A stretch of DNA of 64,000 nucleotides from Histoplasma ohiense (lineage: Eukaryota > Ascomycota > Eurotiomycetes > Onygenales > Ajellomycetaceae), in assembly GCA_017607445.1 (NCBI GenBank), contig JAEVHH010000006.1:3286001-3350000 (forward strand). The letters run 5' to 3'. Shown piece after piece: positions 1 to 11,639 of this stretch (position 1 is its first letter; each line of letters opens with the position of its first letter). Position numbers and translations under genes: made by a program. The notes beneath the pieces are model-generated. The model saw only the letters and a program-made list of their open reading frames with translations, had not been told where the DNA came from and made no database searches.

Positions 1-618
1 GGTATGTTATTTGAGTTGACTGATAATGTAGACAAAGATGAGGAAGTGGATGGTTTCATTGAAGTGTTAGAAAGAAATGCAGCAGTATATTGCTGTTGTT
101 GTATTTGACATTTGACAATATCCCCTCATCATCATTGTGAGTCTGCTGAGAGTCAATGCAAAAAATGCAAGCACTGCTTGATGATGAAGCATGTCTGTGT
201 TTCAGTAAGTTATTATTCAAAACAGATGTTTTTACAGTATATAATATTAACTTTCTATTAGATGTCAGTGAATGCTGTTTAATTGACTCAGACAGTTATC
301 AACACTGCTGAGGATCTAATTGTTGCTGATGTGAATGCTTTGAATGTTAATGTTTTGCAGAGTGCTGTGACTGTGGTGATTAAATTCTTTGCTGTGAAGA
401 TCTGAGAGATTCAATGAGACAGTTCTTCTGAGGCTTCAGCTGAAATTGTGATTGATGAGATCTCAGTGATTACATTGCTGATTGCAGCTTTCAAGTCATT
501 GTTGAAACATTGTGCTTTGTCAGTTGAGGAAATCTGAGATAATAAACAGGTTTGTCTTGATGACAATTTTTTGAATGACACTGATCAAGCTGAGGCAGAT
601 CTGTTTTTTAATCTCTGA
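1..618 (+). pseudogene. Broken cysteine-rich gene, open at the left window edge, with one intron-like gap
   Basis: I do not recognise this gene. Frame 1 reads from the window edge, with an ATG at 4, through an acidic stretch. It continues into a run of four Cys (91-102) and a segment of the form C-x2-C-x2-C-x7-C around 157-198. A consensus donor GTAAGT at 205-210 and an acceptor AG at 260-261 bound a 57-bp intron-like gap. The frame is kept across it and runs on to a TGA at 616-618. There are several in-frame stops (106, 280 and others), mostly TGA, as expected from the local C-to-T damage. Exon 2 is Val/Ala-rich with no motif I can name. The downstream Chromo-3 element ends against it. It may be a zinc-binding host or transposon-borne gene. 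Confidence 0.4.
205..261 (+). other. Candidate 57-bp spliceosomal intron in the broken Cys-rich gene
   Basis: The donor is GTAAGT and the acceptor TTAG, with an ATTAAC branch-like site about 12 bases before the acceptor. Removing it joins two stretches in the same frame. The length and signals are typical of fungal introns. Because 57 is a multiple of three, frame continuity alone does not prove splicing. Confidence 0.4.
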
Positions 619-679
619 ATGGAATAAGTATATTCAGCAGTCATCATCATCTTCTTCATTTTTGTTTACTAACTGATTT

Positions 680-930
680 CTGATAGATTTTATTAAACTG
701 TTTCAAGTATTTCTGGCTGTTCATCAAGTTTTCCTCAGATTCTCAAGAATTATCTGTGTCTGTACAATTTTTTCATTTGACAAGATATTGTGTTTGACTG
801 CAGTATTGATGCTTGTCTAATATAGCTTCAACTTTTCATTTCTCTTGCATGTCTATAATTATCAGTTCTGCTTGTGGGATTTGTCTGTTGCATATGTGAT
901 AAGATTTGAGAAGGGAAACATGAAATACAG
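680..930 (-). pseudogene. Chromo-3 C-terminal chromodomain
   Basis: Near 930 the minus strand reads 'VFHVSLLKSY', the standard Gypsy motif just before a chromodomain. About 35 residues on come 'VEAILDKHQ', 'TQYLVK' and then a 'SEENLMNSQKYLKQF' tail. This is the chromodomain layout: V-E-x-I-L-D, Y-L-V-K-W, W-E-x3-N-L. The Trp codons read as TGA. Chromodomains of this type bind methylated histone H3 and steer integration to heterochromatin. Confidence 0.7.
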
Positions 931-999
931 AATGAATTTCTTTATATTACAGCATGAGTTTTAGTTTATACATCTGTGTACCACAGATATCAATTATTT

Positions 1000-1940
1000 G
1001 AAAGAGATTCAAAAATTGATGATCTAGTTTGGGTGAGGATTGCAAGATGGATATATTTTTTGCACACAGCATTATTCAGTTCTCTATCTTAAAGCTTTTT
1101 GATATGTGATGCTGATTGTAATACTTTTTCTCAGCTGCTTTGACAGCTTTCAGATATTCTCAGATCTTGTTCTCTGCTTGCTTTATCTGTTTCACTTGTT
1201 TCATCACTGATTTTGACACATCTGTGTTTGGGGGTTCCACATCTATGCAAAGTTCAGTTGGTTGGCCGATCATTGCTTCAGATGATGTCATTTTTATCAA
1301 TGTGTGGAAGATGTTGTTATATGTCCATTGCATCAGAGAAATCCATTCTATTCAATTATCTTGCTGGTAGCTGCAATATGTGTGAAGATAATGTTCAATC
1401 ATCTGGTTCAATCATTCTGTCTGACTGTTGATTTGCAGGTGGAATGCCATCAATAATTTTTGTTGAACATAAAGCAGATAACACAATGTTGATCAAAACT
1501 TGCTATTTATTAATGAATTTTGATTGCTAATAATGTTTGCAGGTAGGTCAAAGTTCTTCACAACTCTTCATACAATAATATCCACAAATTCTTCTGCATC
1601 TAGCTCTGAAGATGTGGGCACAATTATGACTCATTTGATGAATAAATCAACAAATATAACAATAGCATTATAGATTTGACTTCCCTTTTTATTATCTGAC
1701 AGACCTTCAATAAAGTCCATGCTAATTGTATGTCATTTCTTATCTGGCACTGAATGTGGTTGTAGCAATTCATACAGCTTGTGCTGTGGTATTTTGATGC
1801 ATTGACAGATATTGCAAGTTCTCACATATTCTGCAATCTCATTGCTCATATCATGCCACAAGTACTTGTGTTTGATTGCTTTGATGATTTTGTCATGTTC
1901 AAAATGGTCATCTTGAAGATCATTGTGGTTCATTTTCATT
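1000..1940 (-). pseudogene. Chromo-3 integrase
   Basis: The zinc-binding H-H-C-C domain is open at 1939-1733. It has the two His in the 'HNDLQDDHFEH' region and the paired Cys of 'CNICQ'. The DDE core should follow down to about 1000, but it is heavily interrupted there and I could not place all three acidic residues. It would have inserted the cDNA, and it sits directly upstream of the chromodomain that guides such integrases. Confidence 0.65.
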
Positions 1941-2329
1941 ATTTCATGTCTTATGATCTTGTCTTGTGATATGTAGACTTTATCATCTTTTCTGAGCAGA
2001 TCATCTTTATCTACTGTTCAGATTGAATGATTATCTACACTAGTGTCACTTATCTCTAGTCTTTTGTGAAGTTCAGATGTGCTGGTGTTTCTATTCTGAA
2101 TCTACAGTAAGAGTTTGATGATAGATTTGACTATCTCTTTGCAATAGACTGTCTCAGACTCAAATATTTTGATGACTAGAATCTGTGATATCAGAGTTTC
2201 TAGATTTAACTCTGTAATGTCTGTGATCTTGTTCTCATTCACAGATGTGTTTTTTATTCTGCAGAGGTTGTTGTCATCAATGACTATAGATCTCTTTGCT
2301 CAACAATTTTCATTAGCTTGCAGATCTTT

Positions 2330-3760
2330 TCACATCATCTTGACACATTGATCTAACTTTGTATTTTCTTTTGTCTTTAGTGACTTAAAGATTCTCTTAT
2401 GCAGCTTCTCTTGCAGAGTAGAGAGTCTCATCAAGAGAGCTGTGTGTTTTACAAAATCTGAGCAACAACTTGATACATCTGTGGGATTATTTTTCTCAGA
2501 ATGATGCTCTATTTCAAAATTGAATGCTGAGAGCATTTCCATCCAGCAAATCTGATGCTCATTTAGCTGCTTTGTTGTCATGAAATGTTGAAGGTTGACA
2601 TGGTCAGATAAAACAGTTATTGGGTGTCTGCTATTATATAAATAGTGGTGTCATTGTCTGAAAGCTTCTACAATTGGCAACATTTCTAGATCATATATTT
2701 GATAATGTCTTTCTGTTTCTGTGAGCTTTCTAGACCAAAATGTGATTGAGTGTCAGTGATCATCATTCATTAATTGTGATATTACTGCAGCAATTGCAAC
2801 ATCAGATTCATCTGTTTCTATACAGAATTTTTGCTGCAGATCAAAGTGGATCAACAATGATGCTTTTGTAAAGCATTCTTTTAACTGCAAAATTGTGTGC
2901 TTGCAGTTTTTGTCTAACTGAACAGATGTGTTATTCTTCCCTCTTTTTGTTTTGTAACCTTTTAACAATTCAGTCAGGGGTGCCATTATTATTGAGAACT
3001 TGTATATGAATTGATAATAGAAATTGATGAATTCTAGAAATATTTGCAATTTGTTTATAGTTCACAGTTCTGATCAATCTAGAATTGTGTCAACATGGTG
3101 TTTCTCAACAGTAATACTCTGCATGGTAACCACAAAACTCAAAAATCCAATTTCTGTTGTGTGGAATGTACACTTACTAAGTTTGGCATATAGTCTCCAT
3201 CGTCTTAACTGTTCCAGCATGTTCTTAACATGGACAACATGTTCATCAAGTGTGTTTGAATAGATTATGATATCATCAAGATAAGCCATGCAATATACAT
3301 CTAAAAGATCACTGAGGGCTTTGTTGATATAAGATTGAAAGATTGCAGAGGCATTGGTTAGCTCAAAAGATAAGACTAGATATTCAAAGTGTTCATATTG
3401 TGTTCAAAATGCTGTTTTTCATTCATTCTTTGCTTGTATGTGAATTCTATGATACATGTCTCTAAGGTTCAGCTGTGTATATATTTTGGCATCTGCTAAT
3501 CTATCAAGTATTTCATTTATTAAGAACAGTGGGTATTGATTCTTGATTATTATTTCATTCAATTCTCAATAATCCATGCAAAGATGCAGGGTTCCATCTT
3601 TCTTGAGTGTGAATAATACTGGCACACTGACTGAGCTCTTGAATGGATGTATCCAATTCTTCTCTAATGTTTTTTCAATATATTCTCAGAGGACAGAGAG
3701 TTCTTGAGGTGATAAGTTATATATCAGTTGATATGAAGGTTTCTTGTCAGATTTGAGATC
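2330..3760 (-). pseudogene. pol: Chromo-3 reverse transcriptase and RNase H
   Basis: Reverse transcriptase runs from about 3760 to 3070. It contains a 'LHLCMDY' block with a TGA where Arg is expected before 'ELN', a 'KIYTQLNLRDMYHRI' block (motif A; the expected catalytic Asp reads Asn) and an intact YLDD box near 3270-3281. The 'TEIGFL' thumb-side block follows. RNase H runs from about 3050 to 2330, with 'TDESDVAIAAVISQ' and then the H-x5-Q-I-C-W-M block. Stops are TGA at Arg or Trp positions. The usual role is copying element RNA into DNA in cytoplasmic particles. The YLDD core survives, but the frame is broken many times. Confidence 0.8.
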
Positions 3761-3959
3761 TATGACATGATTGTGAGGTGTGTGTTCTGCATCAGATATG
3801 TCTTCTCAGAATACATCAAGATAATTTTTATAATCATCTGGGATATTTGACTCAGTTGCTGCACTCACAGCTTGTAATGGTAAAGCAGTGAATATAATAT
3901 TGCCATCATCAATTAGTATTGCAAATTCTTTAGCAGTATTCAGATGCATGTGGTTAATA

Positions 3960-4270
3960 TTTGATGCTTTTCTATAGATTCAGCATCTTCACACCCAATC
4001 AATATCAGGGTTTGCAGCTTTCAATCATGGCATGCTCAAAATTACATCATATCTGCTAATGTCAGCTTCTTTGAAATGATGGAATTCTTCTTGAAGAATA
4101 TGTTTGTCATCAATAATCTTCATTGCAGCTCTTTGTTGTTCATATGATTTAATCTTATGATTATCAACTGCTTCCACTACTTTTGGTTTATCTTCTGCCT
4201 TTGAGAAATATTTTGATGTCCAGGTGTGAGACATGAAGTTCACATCTACATCAGAATTCACTAGCATTCA
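3960..4270 (-). pseudogene. Chromo-3 protease-region fragment
   Basis: The frame opens with a short stretch of the form LVNSDVDVNF, where a retropepsin would have L-x-DSGA. The active-site Asp-Ser-Gly has been changed to Asn-Ser-Asp, consistent with G-to-A changes. It continues for about 80 residues and ends in an 'RYDVILSMP' stretch, the usual end of Gypsy proteases (…DVILGMDWL…). It lies between the gag zinc knuckle and the reverse transcriptase. It would have cut the gag-pol polyprotein but is inactive as it stands. Confidence 0.6.
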
Positions 4271-4836
4271 CATCATCAACTATTCTGCTTCTGTCAGCAT
4301 TCATATATTCATTGCCAATAACTGTTTATCTTGCAGTCTAGTTGTTTGTATTCCCAATGCAGCAGCTGCTTCTATGATTGGAATTGTTGGTTTTTTGCTT
4401 GTTGAACTTGATTGTGCTTTTCAGAATGTAACATTCAACAATCATTTGCAACATAACCCTTCTTATAACAGTGAGAACACTCCTTCATTCAGTTATATTT
4501 ATCTTTTTTGATTTGTTCAGTTGAATTTGTTTGTTTCTCTTATTTTCTCTTGTTTCAACAGTTGCTAGATTTATCAGAATAATGCTGATTCTCTATGAAT
4601 ATTGCAGGTCTTTCTTTGTGAATAGCATGCTGTTGCTCTGACATATTTTTCTCAAGAGTCTGTAGAGTTTGAAGCAACTCTTTATAGTTCTGAAGCTCTT
4701 AATTTTGATGATTGAGTTCTGTGTGTAATATCTTCAATGTCTTACTACACAAGTTATTCATTCTTTGTTCTTTGCTATATAAGGGTAAGTAGTACTTCCA
4801 ATCTTCAAGATATTTAGAGAAATTATGTATCAATTG

Positions 4837-5430
4837 TCATTCTTGTTGCTTTGTATTTTGAAACTTTTGACTTGTCAATTGGTGTTGATTCTGTGGATTG
4901 TTAATTTGCATTTCTAGGTGTGATAGCATATCATCAAAAGTCAATGATATTGCTTCTTCATGTCTCTCATATAATGATACAAAATTCAACCATTTCTGCT
5001 TAATGTGGGTGTCAAGATAGAGTTTAGCATCATTTATCTTATGTTTCTTCTTTTGATAATACTGATGATGATGTGTAAAGAGAGTCAATATGCAATCTTT
5101 ATAGTTCTTGAATTCTAATATATTTTTTCCTTGATAATAGTTCTTAATCTCTAATCTCAGTGGTGTTTCATTATCATTGTCTGTATTGTTCACAGATTGA
5201 TTTTGCAGCAGTTCTGTGATGATATTCTGAGTTAATTGAGACTCAATGAGAGTATCTCTATGAATCTGTGCTTTCAACTTGTTGAGTTGCTGTTGTGCAT
5301 GCAGAATAGCTAATTGCTGCTCTTGTTTATGAATTTGATCATTCAACTGTTGCAAATGTGCATTGTGATCATTGAAGATGATAGAGGATTCAGATTGATT
5401 TTCAAGAGATCTTGTGTGTGTTGAGACCAT
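4837..5430 (-). pseudogene. gag: Chromo-3 gag, N-terminal part
   Basis: A 197-codon open stretch on the minus strand begins with ATG at 5430, about 105 bases inside the LTR. The N-terminal 60 or so residues are Gln/His/Leu-rich with a coiled-coil look. The rest resembles the retrotransposon capsid core: a 'KNYYQGKNILEFKNY' type segment, then helices ending in a Gln/Asn-rich tail. Further down the strand a zinc-knuckle-like box (about 4431-4475) reads C-x2-C-x4-Y-x4-C. The usual His is replaced by Tyr, which a single CAT-to-TAT transition explains. Gag packages the element RNA into particles. This is the longest uninterrupted frame of the copy. Confidence 0.7.
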
Positions 5431-5535
5431 CTTGCATGTTTTAACTAATGTTGTGTGTTTTAACTAATGTTGCATGCTTTATTGTAGGTGTGTGTAACAA
5501 CAGACCACTCAAATAAAGTTATGAGTGATTAGAAT

Positions 5536-5806
5536 TGTAAGAGATGGTTGTAGATATAATTATGAAAGTAGTGTGAAGTACACATGTAGAATGTTAAGAA
5601 GGTAGCAATCTCTATTATTCAAAGCTAATCACTGATCTCCTAATATCTACAGATATCAGTGAGCATTATATAGGCGACCACCACGCGCTACAGCCGCCTA
5701 TGATGCTGTGTGCTATATCCCTCCTCATTAATTCTGGCGTGTTCTGTGTTCTTCTATCGCCACATAGCTATTTCCTAATATAGATATCTCCGTTGCGTCT
5801 ATTACA
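5536..5806. repeat. Chromo-3 type LTR, 271 bp
   Basis: It begins TGTAAGAGATGG and ends TCTATTACA, so it has TG…CA ends. The same 271-bp repeat occurs inverted at 13926-14196 and, degraded, at 61770-62022. It keeps several CpG sites near its right half (around 5672-5695 and 5740-5800). It lies exactly between Chromo-3 and the cut start of Chromo-1 copy A. The 5 bases on each side (AGAAT and TCAAT) do not match, so this is not a simple insertion with a target duplication. Confidence 0.75.
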
Positions 5807-8800
5807 TCAATGCAAAAATACCTTAAGCTTCACTGTCACAGTGGAACTCACTACATCTAAAAATCTGCAAAAAGTGCTTGTGCTAGTAGACTCTGAATCA
5901 GAAGTGAACTGTGTCAATGAATTTTGAGCAAAGAATCACAATCTAGAAGCTGCTCACTATAAAATCAAAATAATCAAGTTGATTGATGAATGCATAATGC
6001 ACTTCTTTGAAAAGTATAACATTGCAACTACTGTCACTGATCACAAGAGTAATACACAGCAGACATCTCATTTCTTTCATATAATGAAAATGAAGAACTA
6101 TAATCTTGTATTAGAATTTTCTTGATTAAAACAAACAAATCCTCTTATAGATTGATTAGATGAACAATTCTTCTTTAGAAGCTCTGAAGATGAACAACAA
6201 TCTCAAATTATTTCTGAATAAGATGTCTTAGCTGAAGTTCTCACAGAAGCTAGAGTAGAAATGCTTGTAGTATTATCTACAGAACATTCAAAAGACTCAA
6301 AGCATGCTTCATATATATTCTCAGCTGTGTATTCAGATTTGTCAATCAGTCTACTCAATTATATCATGTCATACACACATATCTTCTCAGAAGAAGCTGC
6401 TATAAGCATGAAAAAATCAGAAGAGATGAAACACTGTATAGATCTTGAGTCTGATGTGCAATCTTTATTTATATCAATATACAATCTCTCTGAAACTGAG
6501 TTAGCTGCTCTAAGAGAATATTTAAAAAATGCATTAGATAAAGAATGAATACAACTGTTCAGTAGCTCAGCTGATGCACTGATTCTCTTTGTTCTCAAAA
6601 AAGATAATGAACTCTGTCTTTGTGTAGACTATCAAGAGTTAAATTGAATCATCATCAAGAACTGATACCCTCTATCTCTAATAAGTGAATTATTTGATAG
6701 ACTTTCAAAAGCTAAGATATTCACTAAGCTGGATCTTTGAGATGCCTACCACTGCATACTTATAGTGACAAAAGACCATTGAAAGACAGCCTTTAGAATA
6801 AGATATGAACATTTTGAATATATAGTTATATCATTTGAACTAGCTAATGCTTCAGTGATATTTCAAGCATACATTAACCATGTCTTATCTGATTTGTTGG
6901 ATATATATTGTGTTGTCTATTTGGACAACATTCTCATATTCTCCAATTCAAAGTAGAAACATAAAGTGCATGTTACTAAGATGCTAGAACATCTCAAGTG
7001 TGTGAATCTATTTGCAAAACTCTCTAAATGTGAATTCAAAATGAACAAAATCTCATTTCTGAGATTTGTTATAGATACAAATGATGTTGAGATGAAGTCA
7101 GACAGAGTCTTCACTATTGTGGAATGATCTACATCTAAATCAATTAAAGAGATTCAATTCTTCTTGAGCTTTGCTAATTTTTATCAGTGATTTATTAAGT
7201 CTTTCTTCTCTATTGCAGCCTCATTATTTGAACTTACAAAAGAGAACAAGAAGAGAGAAAGAAAAGCTATTTTTATATAAACAGAAGATACTCAAAGCAC
7301 TTTCAATGAGCTCAAATCATACTTTATACATACTTCTCTATTGCTCATTTTGACTCAGCTCAGTATATTCAGATCAAATCTGATGCATTCACTTTTACAG
7401 TCACTGCTATTCTGTCACAGTTGCAGAATGATAAGCACTGACATTCAGTTGTCTTCTGATCAAGAAAGTTGATTGATGTGGAAACACATTATAATACTCA
7501 TGATAAAGAACTCTTGACTATTGTAGCAGTATTTAAGAATTGAAGACACTATCTGAAGAAAATTCAGTATTCAATTCAAGTCTGATCTGATCATACCAAT
7601 CTGCAGTACTTTATGATGACTAAGAAACTGAACAGACATCAGATCAGATGAGTGGAAGCTTTATCTGCTTATAATTTTATATTACTGTATCACTCTGAAT
7701 CAAAGAATTCAGCTGATGAGTTCAGTCATCACACAGACTACAGTGAGATCTATAATAGCAAAACTATATTATCTACTCTGCAACAGAAGCTGAAACATGA
7801 AGTTAGACTAGACTGAAAAACTGATACTTCTTTTCAAAATGATATTTCTTCTGATGTAGTCTGTGCATGAGTCTCTAATGAGCAAAATATTTCTTTTAAT
7901 GAGTGAAAAGCACTTCATACATTGACATCTTCTATCTCTCACATAAACTCTTTTCCTTCATTGTGCATTGAGCAATATATGCTCTGGATTGCAGTCAATA
8001 AGACTATTCTTGAGAACTCAGCATATACAGAAATGTCTGAATTCTTCATCTCATTTCTGAGTAAAGCACAGAAGATTGATTCTTTTGCTGCTGAGCAAAG
8101 AGAGAAGATAAAAGAGAAAAATATGACTGTCACTGAAAATATGCTATAAACAATTTCTGAGAATGATATATTGTGTGCTGATGATCACATGTATGTCTCT
8201 CAACAAAAGACACTCATTGATGAAATTATCAGTGCAAATCATGATGATCTGCAGAGGGATCACTTTGGTATAAAAAAGTTTATAGATGACATTCAGAACA
8301 AATACTATTGATATAGACTAGTCAGAGATATCAAAGATTATATATCCACTTATGATACTTGTGAAAAAGTAAAGCCAAAACAGCACAGATAATATGAAGA
8401 ATTGAATACAATTCTCTTATCATCAAATTCTTTTGAATTCATTACTATGAATTTTATTACAGGCTTGTCAGCCTCTACATTCCTTCACTAAATCTACAAT
8501 GTGATTTTAGTGATTGTGAATATATAGACTAAGTTTACAATCTATATTCCTTGCATCAAAAACATTACAGCTGATGAACTAGCAGAAATTGTTTATATCA
8601 AGTTCTATACAATTTATGAAGTACTCAAAAACCATATATCTGATTGAGAGTTGCTGTTTACAAGCCATTATTGATTCAACTTTTGTTATATGCTAGGCAC
8701 ATGCTGGAAGCTTTCAACAGCCTTTCACTCTCAAACAGATGGTCAAATGAAATGACAAAATCAAATCTTGAAACATTATCTTCAATACTTTATCAACTAT

Positions 8801-9480
8801 CATCAAGATGACTGGGCATGCTGGCTATCACTGACACAGTTTGTTTACAATATCTCTCAACATGCCTCTACTGAAATGACACCCATGGAAGTCTTAATGG
8901 GATATTGATCTGATTTGAAAATTAATGTCAGCAAATCATCACAACTAGTCACCATACATGCTGCTAGCCATGTGAAACATATCAAGGAAACACATCATAA
9001 GCTTATTGAGAATGTACAAAAGATGTGACAAGCACAGAAAATCTATTATAATGCAAAATATAAACTCCAACAATTTAAAATAGATGACTATATTATACTC
9101 AATGCAAAAAATCTCCAATTGCTGCACTCAGTTCACAAACTCAATCATAAATATATTGGATTCTTCAAGATTCTGAATATCATCAGAAAACAAGCATATA
9201 AACTAAAACTGTCATCTTCATATAGAAGCATTCATTCTGTATTTCACATATCTTTATTGAAGCCATACAATCACAGAAATGAAGCTCTATCAGAACCAGA
9301 ATCAGAACTTGTCAATGATGAAGAAGAATATCAAATTGAAGAAATTCTTGAAAAACAACAATGAAAAAACAAACCTCTGAAATATCTAGTGAGATGAACA
9401 GATTGGGGTTCTAGTGATGATACATAGAAACTGGAAGAAAATATATTGAACACTCAGACATTTGAAATCTTTCTTGAACA
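5807..9480 (+). pseudogene. pol: Chromo-1 copy A pol (protease to chromodomain)
   Basis: The domains in order are as follows. A protease remnant with 'VDSESEVNC' lies near 5880-5920; the usual DSG reads Asp-Ser-Glu. Reverse transcriptase covers about 6540-7190, with motif A 'KIFTKLDL' and an active site that reads YLDN near 6918-6929, the second Asp lost to a G-to-A change. RNase H lies at about 7380-7760. The integrase zinc domain is near 8210-8390 and the core at about 8440-8770. 'VFHISLLKPYNH' is at about 9238, and the chromodomain (EEEYQIEEILEKQQ and on) at about 9318-9480. There are tens of in-frame stops, mainly TGA, plus at least one frame shift after 7200. It is inactive; copy B is the better reference. 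Confidence 0.85.
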
Positions 9481-9699
9481 AGAAAATGAACAACAAATAC
9501 AAAAACAACATACTCTCAAACATCAAAAGCACAAACATCAAGTCAAAAGATGTCAGAAGTACAAATCTTAAATCAAAAAACACTAGAAGTACAAATCTCA
9601 CTCAAACTGCAATCAAATGCATTTTTTTAGAAGGATTTTATCAGAGAAAAGAAAAAAAAAAAAAGAGAAAAATTCAATTTGGGTATAATAAATACAAAA

Positions 9700-11284
9700 G
9701 ATAAAAAATATAAGTAAGAAAAAGACAAAGAAAATGAGCTCTAAGAAAAGTCTAAAGACTCTCAGTTCATTCACTCTCATCTTATCTCTCATCTCTCACT
9801 TTCTCTTCTCTCTTTTATCATTCTTCTCATTCTCTCTCTCTGCCACCCTCACTCAATACTTCTTCTGATATTCATAAATTATCAGCACTCATTTTGAGTG
9901 CAGAGATATAGACAAATATCTATTTCACAAGATATTTGTCTTCTCATTTCTTTTCTCATTCATCAATCTACTTATTCTTCAGCATATTCAATGAAGAAAG
10001 ACATTTCTCTTCATCTTCTTCTCTCATTTCTCCACTGTTCAGAGCACTCTCTCCCTCTGCTTCACTGACATCAGTGATAAATTGACAAAGAAAGCAGATA
10101 TCACAGACACTGCTGCAGTCATCAGCATCTTCACAATCTTCTCTATTGACTCTTCAGTCAACTCCTTTCTCACCAATCCCTTCTCAATCAACCCCTTCAT
10201 CACAGAGTCTTCAGAGCTCATCACTTTCAAAATCTTCATATTCTTCTCCACACTCTTCTCTTCCTCTAATGTCTCTGCTCTGAAAGAATCAGATATAATT
10301 ATAATCTTCAAAACCTGCATCTCTGCAGACTCAGCTGCTGTCTGATGCTGAGATCATAGAGCATTCACCTCTGCTCTGCTCTGAGCAGACAGCATCACCA
10401 GACAAGATGTGTTCAATCATTTAACTAAACAATGAAGATGACTTTTGTGGCTAGTCATATCCTCTCCAGCCATCATCCCCGTGAAGATAAATGCTCGCCC
10501 ACACATGATGTGCCTCAGAAGAGGTGTATCACACATCTAGCATCATTATCAGTATATCACTATTCAAAAGCAAAATTGAAGAAAAAGAAAAAGAAGATAA
10601 GAATTAAAGAGGATTACTCATAGATTTGCAGAATTTCCCTGCAGAGACACAAGCCTCACAATGCTTTCAGACATTTGACCCCAACACACATCAAAAATCA
10701 ACATTCTCAAGTCTAGAGACACAATGTTCACACAGAATCTGACTGTTGTGCATCATGTAATTAGAGCTAGAGCAATGTAACAAGCAAACAGTGAATGATG
10801 CTATATGAAAACAAGCTAGTGATGCATGTGACCACACTAATAACATCACTGACAAGGAACATCAACAATAATACACAATAGATGCCAGCAAAGGAACAAC
10901 TTACTTAAAATCAGAGTAATTGAAGAAGCCCATTTTGAAAAAAGAGAAGAGAGAGAGAGAGAACCAATGAAAATTTAAAAATTTTTATAAAAAATTGCAG
11001 CAGAATGGGAAGAAGTTTTGATGATGATCAAGTTAAAAAAGAAGAGAAATCTTCAAGAGAAAAGAAATTCTTTTTGCTTCTCTGCATGCAACCTCTGACA
11101 ACCAAAGAATCCACCAATTCCATCTCATTAGAAAATTGATAACAACATGTATACAAGCTATCTAGAGGACGCGATCAATACACTGCTATCAACAAATGAA
11201 ACTTACAATACAGAAATGCAATTATCTACTAGCAAGCAATCTATACAATTGCTGAGAGCAGCTCTTATAAAAAAGAGAGACAAT
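9700..11284 (+). other. Chromo-1 copy A 3' region between pol and LTR
   Basis: About 1.6 kb without homology to retroelement domains. It is present in all three Chromo-1 copies that reach the 3' end. It holds pyrimidine-rich TCTC tracts (9770-9840), the opposed open frames near 10039-10345 described separately, and an A-rich end leading into the polypurine tract. A 3' region this long is unusual for chromodomain Gypsy elements, which mostly end soon after pol. It may hold regulatory sequence or an extra gene. Confidence 0.6.
10039..10403 (-). pseudogene. Antisense frame in the Chromo-1 3' region, copy A
   Basis: Read on the minus strand, an ATG near 10403 opens 'MLSAQSRAEVNAL'. One TGA follows, and then the frame stays open through 'EEEKSVEKNMKILKVM' to a stop after 'QRERVL' at 10039. 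The same frame, start and end recur in copies B and C. The middle is Glu/Lys-rich with a short hydrophobic segment ('AAVSVISAFFVNLSL') near the C terminus. I do not recognise it. The plus strand is also open over much of this interval, so base composition could explain either frame. Confidence 0.3.
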
Positions 11285-11547
11285 TGTAATACACTTGTTT
11301 ATTATTTCCTTATTATCTTCACTTATTCTTACCTCTTTCCATTATACTCTCACTACCACTATTTCTATATGTATATATATATTGATGTATGTATTTCACA
11401 CATCTTCTTTCTCTTTCTTTTCTTTCTTAGCAATTAGCTACATCATGTTACACTACTATACTACACTCTACAATATATTACTATTATCTCCACTACACTA
11501 TAAACTATCTTCTACTGTTACTCTTCACACTGTCACTACATCTTACA
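11285..11547 (+). repeat. Chromo-1 3' LTR of copy A
   Basis: It begins TGTAATACAC and ends CATCTTACA, matching the 276-bp LTRs of copy B but more mutated and slightly shorter (263 bp). A polypurine tract precedes it, which confirms this is the 3' LTR. It carries the family's CT-rich middle and the CTACTATAC-like runs near its end. Confidence 0.85.
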
Positions 11548-11639
11548 TTTGTTCAAAATTCATCAACACAGTTCACTTCTGACTCAGAGTCTACTAGCAC
11601 AAGCATTTTTTGCAGACTCTTAGATGTAGTGAGTTTCAC

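Larger units (their letters stand above)
620..5806 (-). mobile_element. Chromo-3: degraded chromodomain Ty3/Gypsy element, minus strand
   Basis: On the minus strand the order from high to low coordinates is LTR (5536-5806), leader, gag, zinc knuckle, protease, reverse transcriptase, RNase H, integrase and chromodomain. That is the Ty3/Gypsy chromovirus order. Many TGA stops break the frame, so it is not functional. No 3' LTR is visible: the element stops near 620-680 against the Cys-rich pseudogene. Either the 3' end is lost, or the pseudogene is an insertion and the rest lies outside the window. The LTR could instead be a separate solo copy that landed at this border, because the same 271-bp repeat occurs alone at 13926 and 61770. 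Confidence 0.75.
5807..11547 (+). mobile_element. Chromo-1 copy A (plus), 5' part missing
   Basis: From base 5807 this matches Chromo-1 copy B from within its gag-protease junction (about 49880) to its 3' LTR. The 5' LTR and gag are absent at this place, because the Chromo-3 LTR abuts the cut. It keeps pol, a long 3' region (about 9700-11284), a polypurine tract ending in GAGAGACAAT (11268-11284) and a 3' LTR (11285-11547). The bases after the LTR (TTTGT…) belong to the opposed copy A', so A probably landed inside A'. The other halves would then lie left of the window. Confidence 0.75.

Noticed and set aside
6359..6598. Antisense frames recurring over Chromo-1 pol (also 59206-59445, 50989-51186, 58690-58887)
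   Set aside because: They recur because they are shadows of the conserved coding strand. They have no independent start or end conservation.
11295..11582. Tyr/Ser/Phe-rich frames within the Chromo-1 LTRs (also 13054-13515, 46733-47176, 55393-55620)
   Set aside because: They lie in LTRs, result from CTACTA and TTATT runs, and appear in two or three frames at once.
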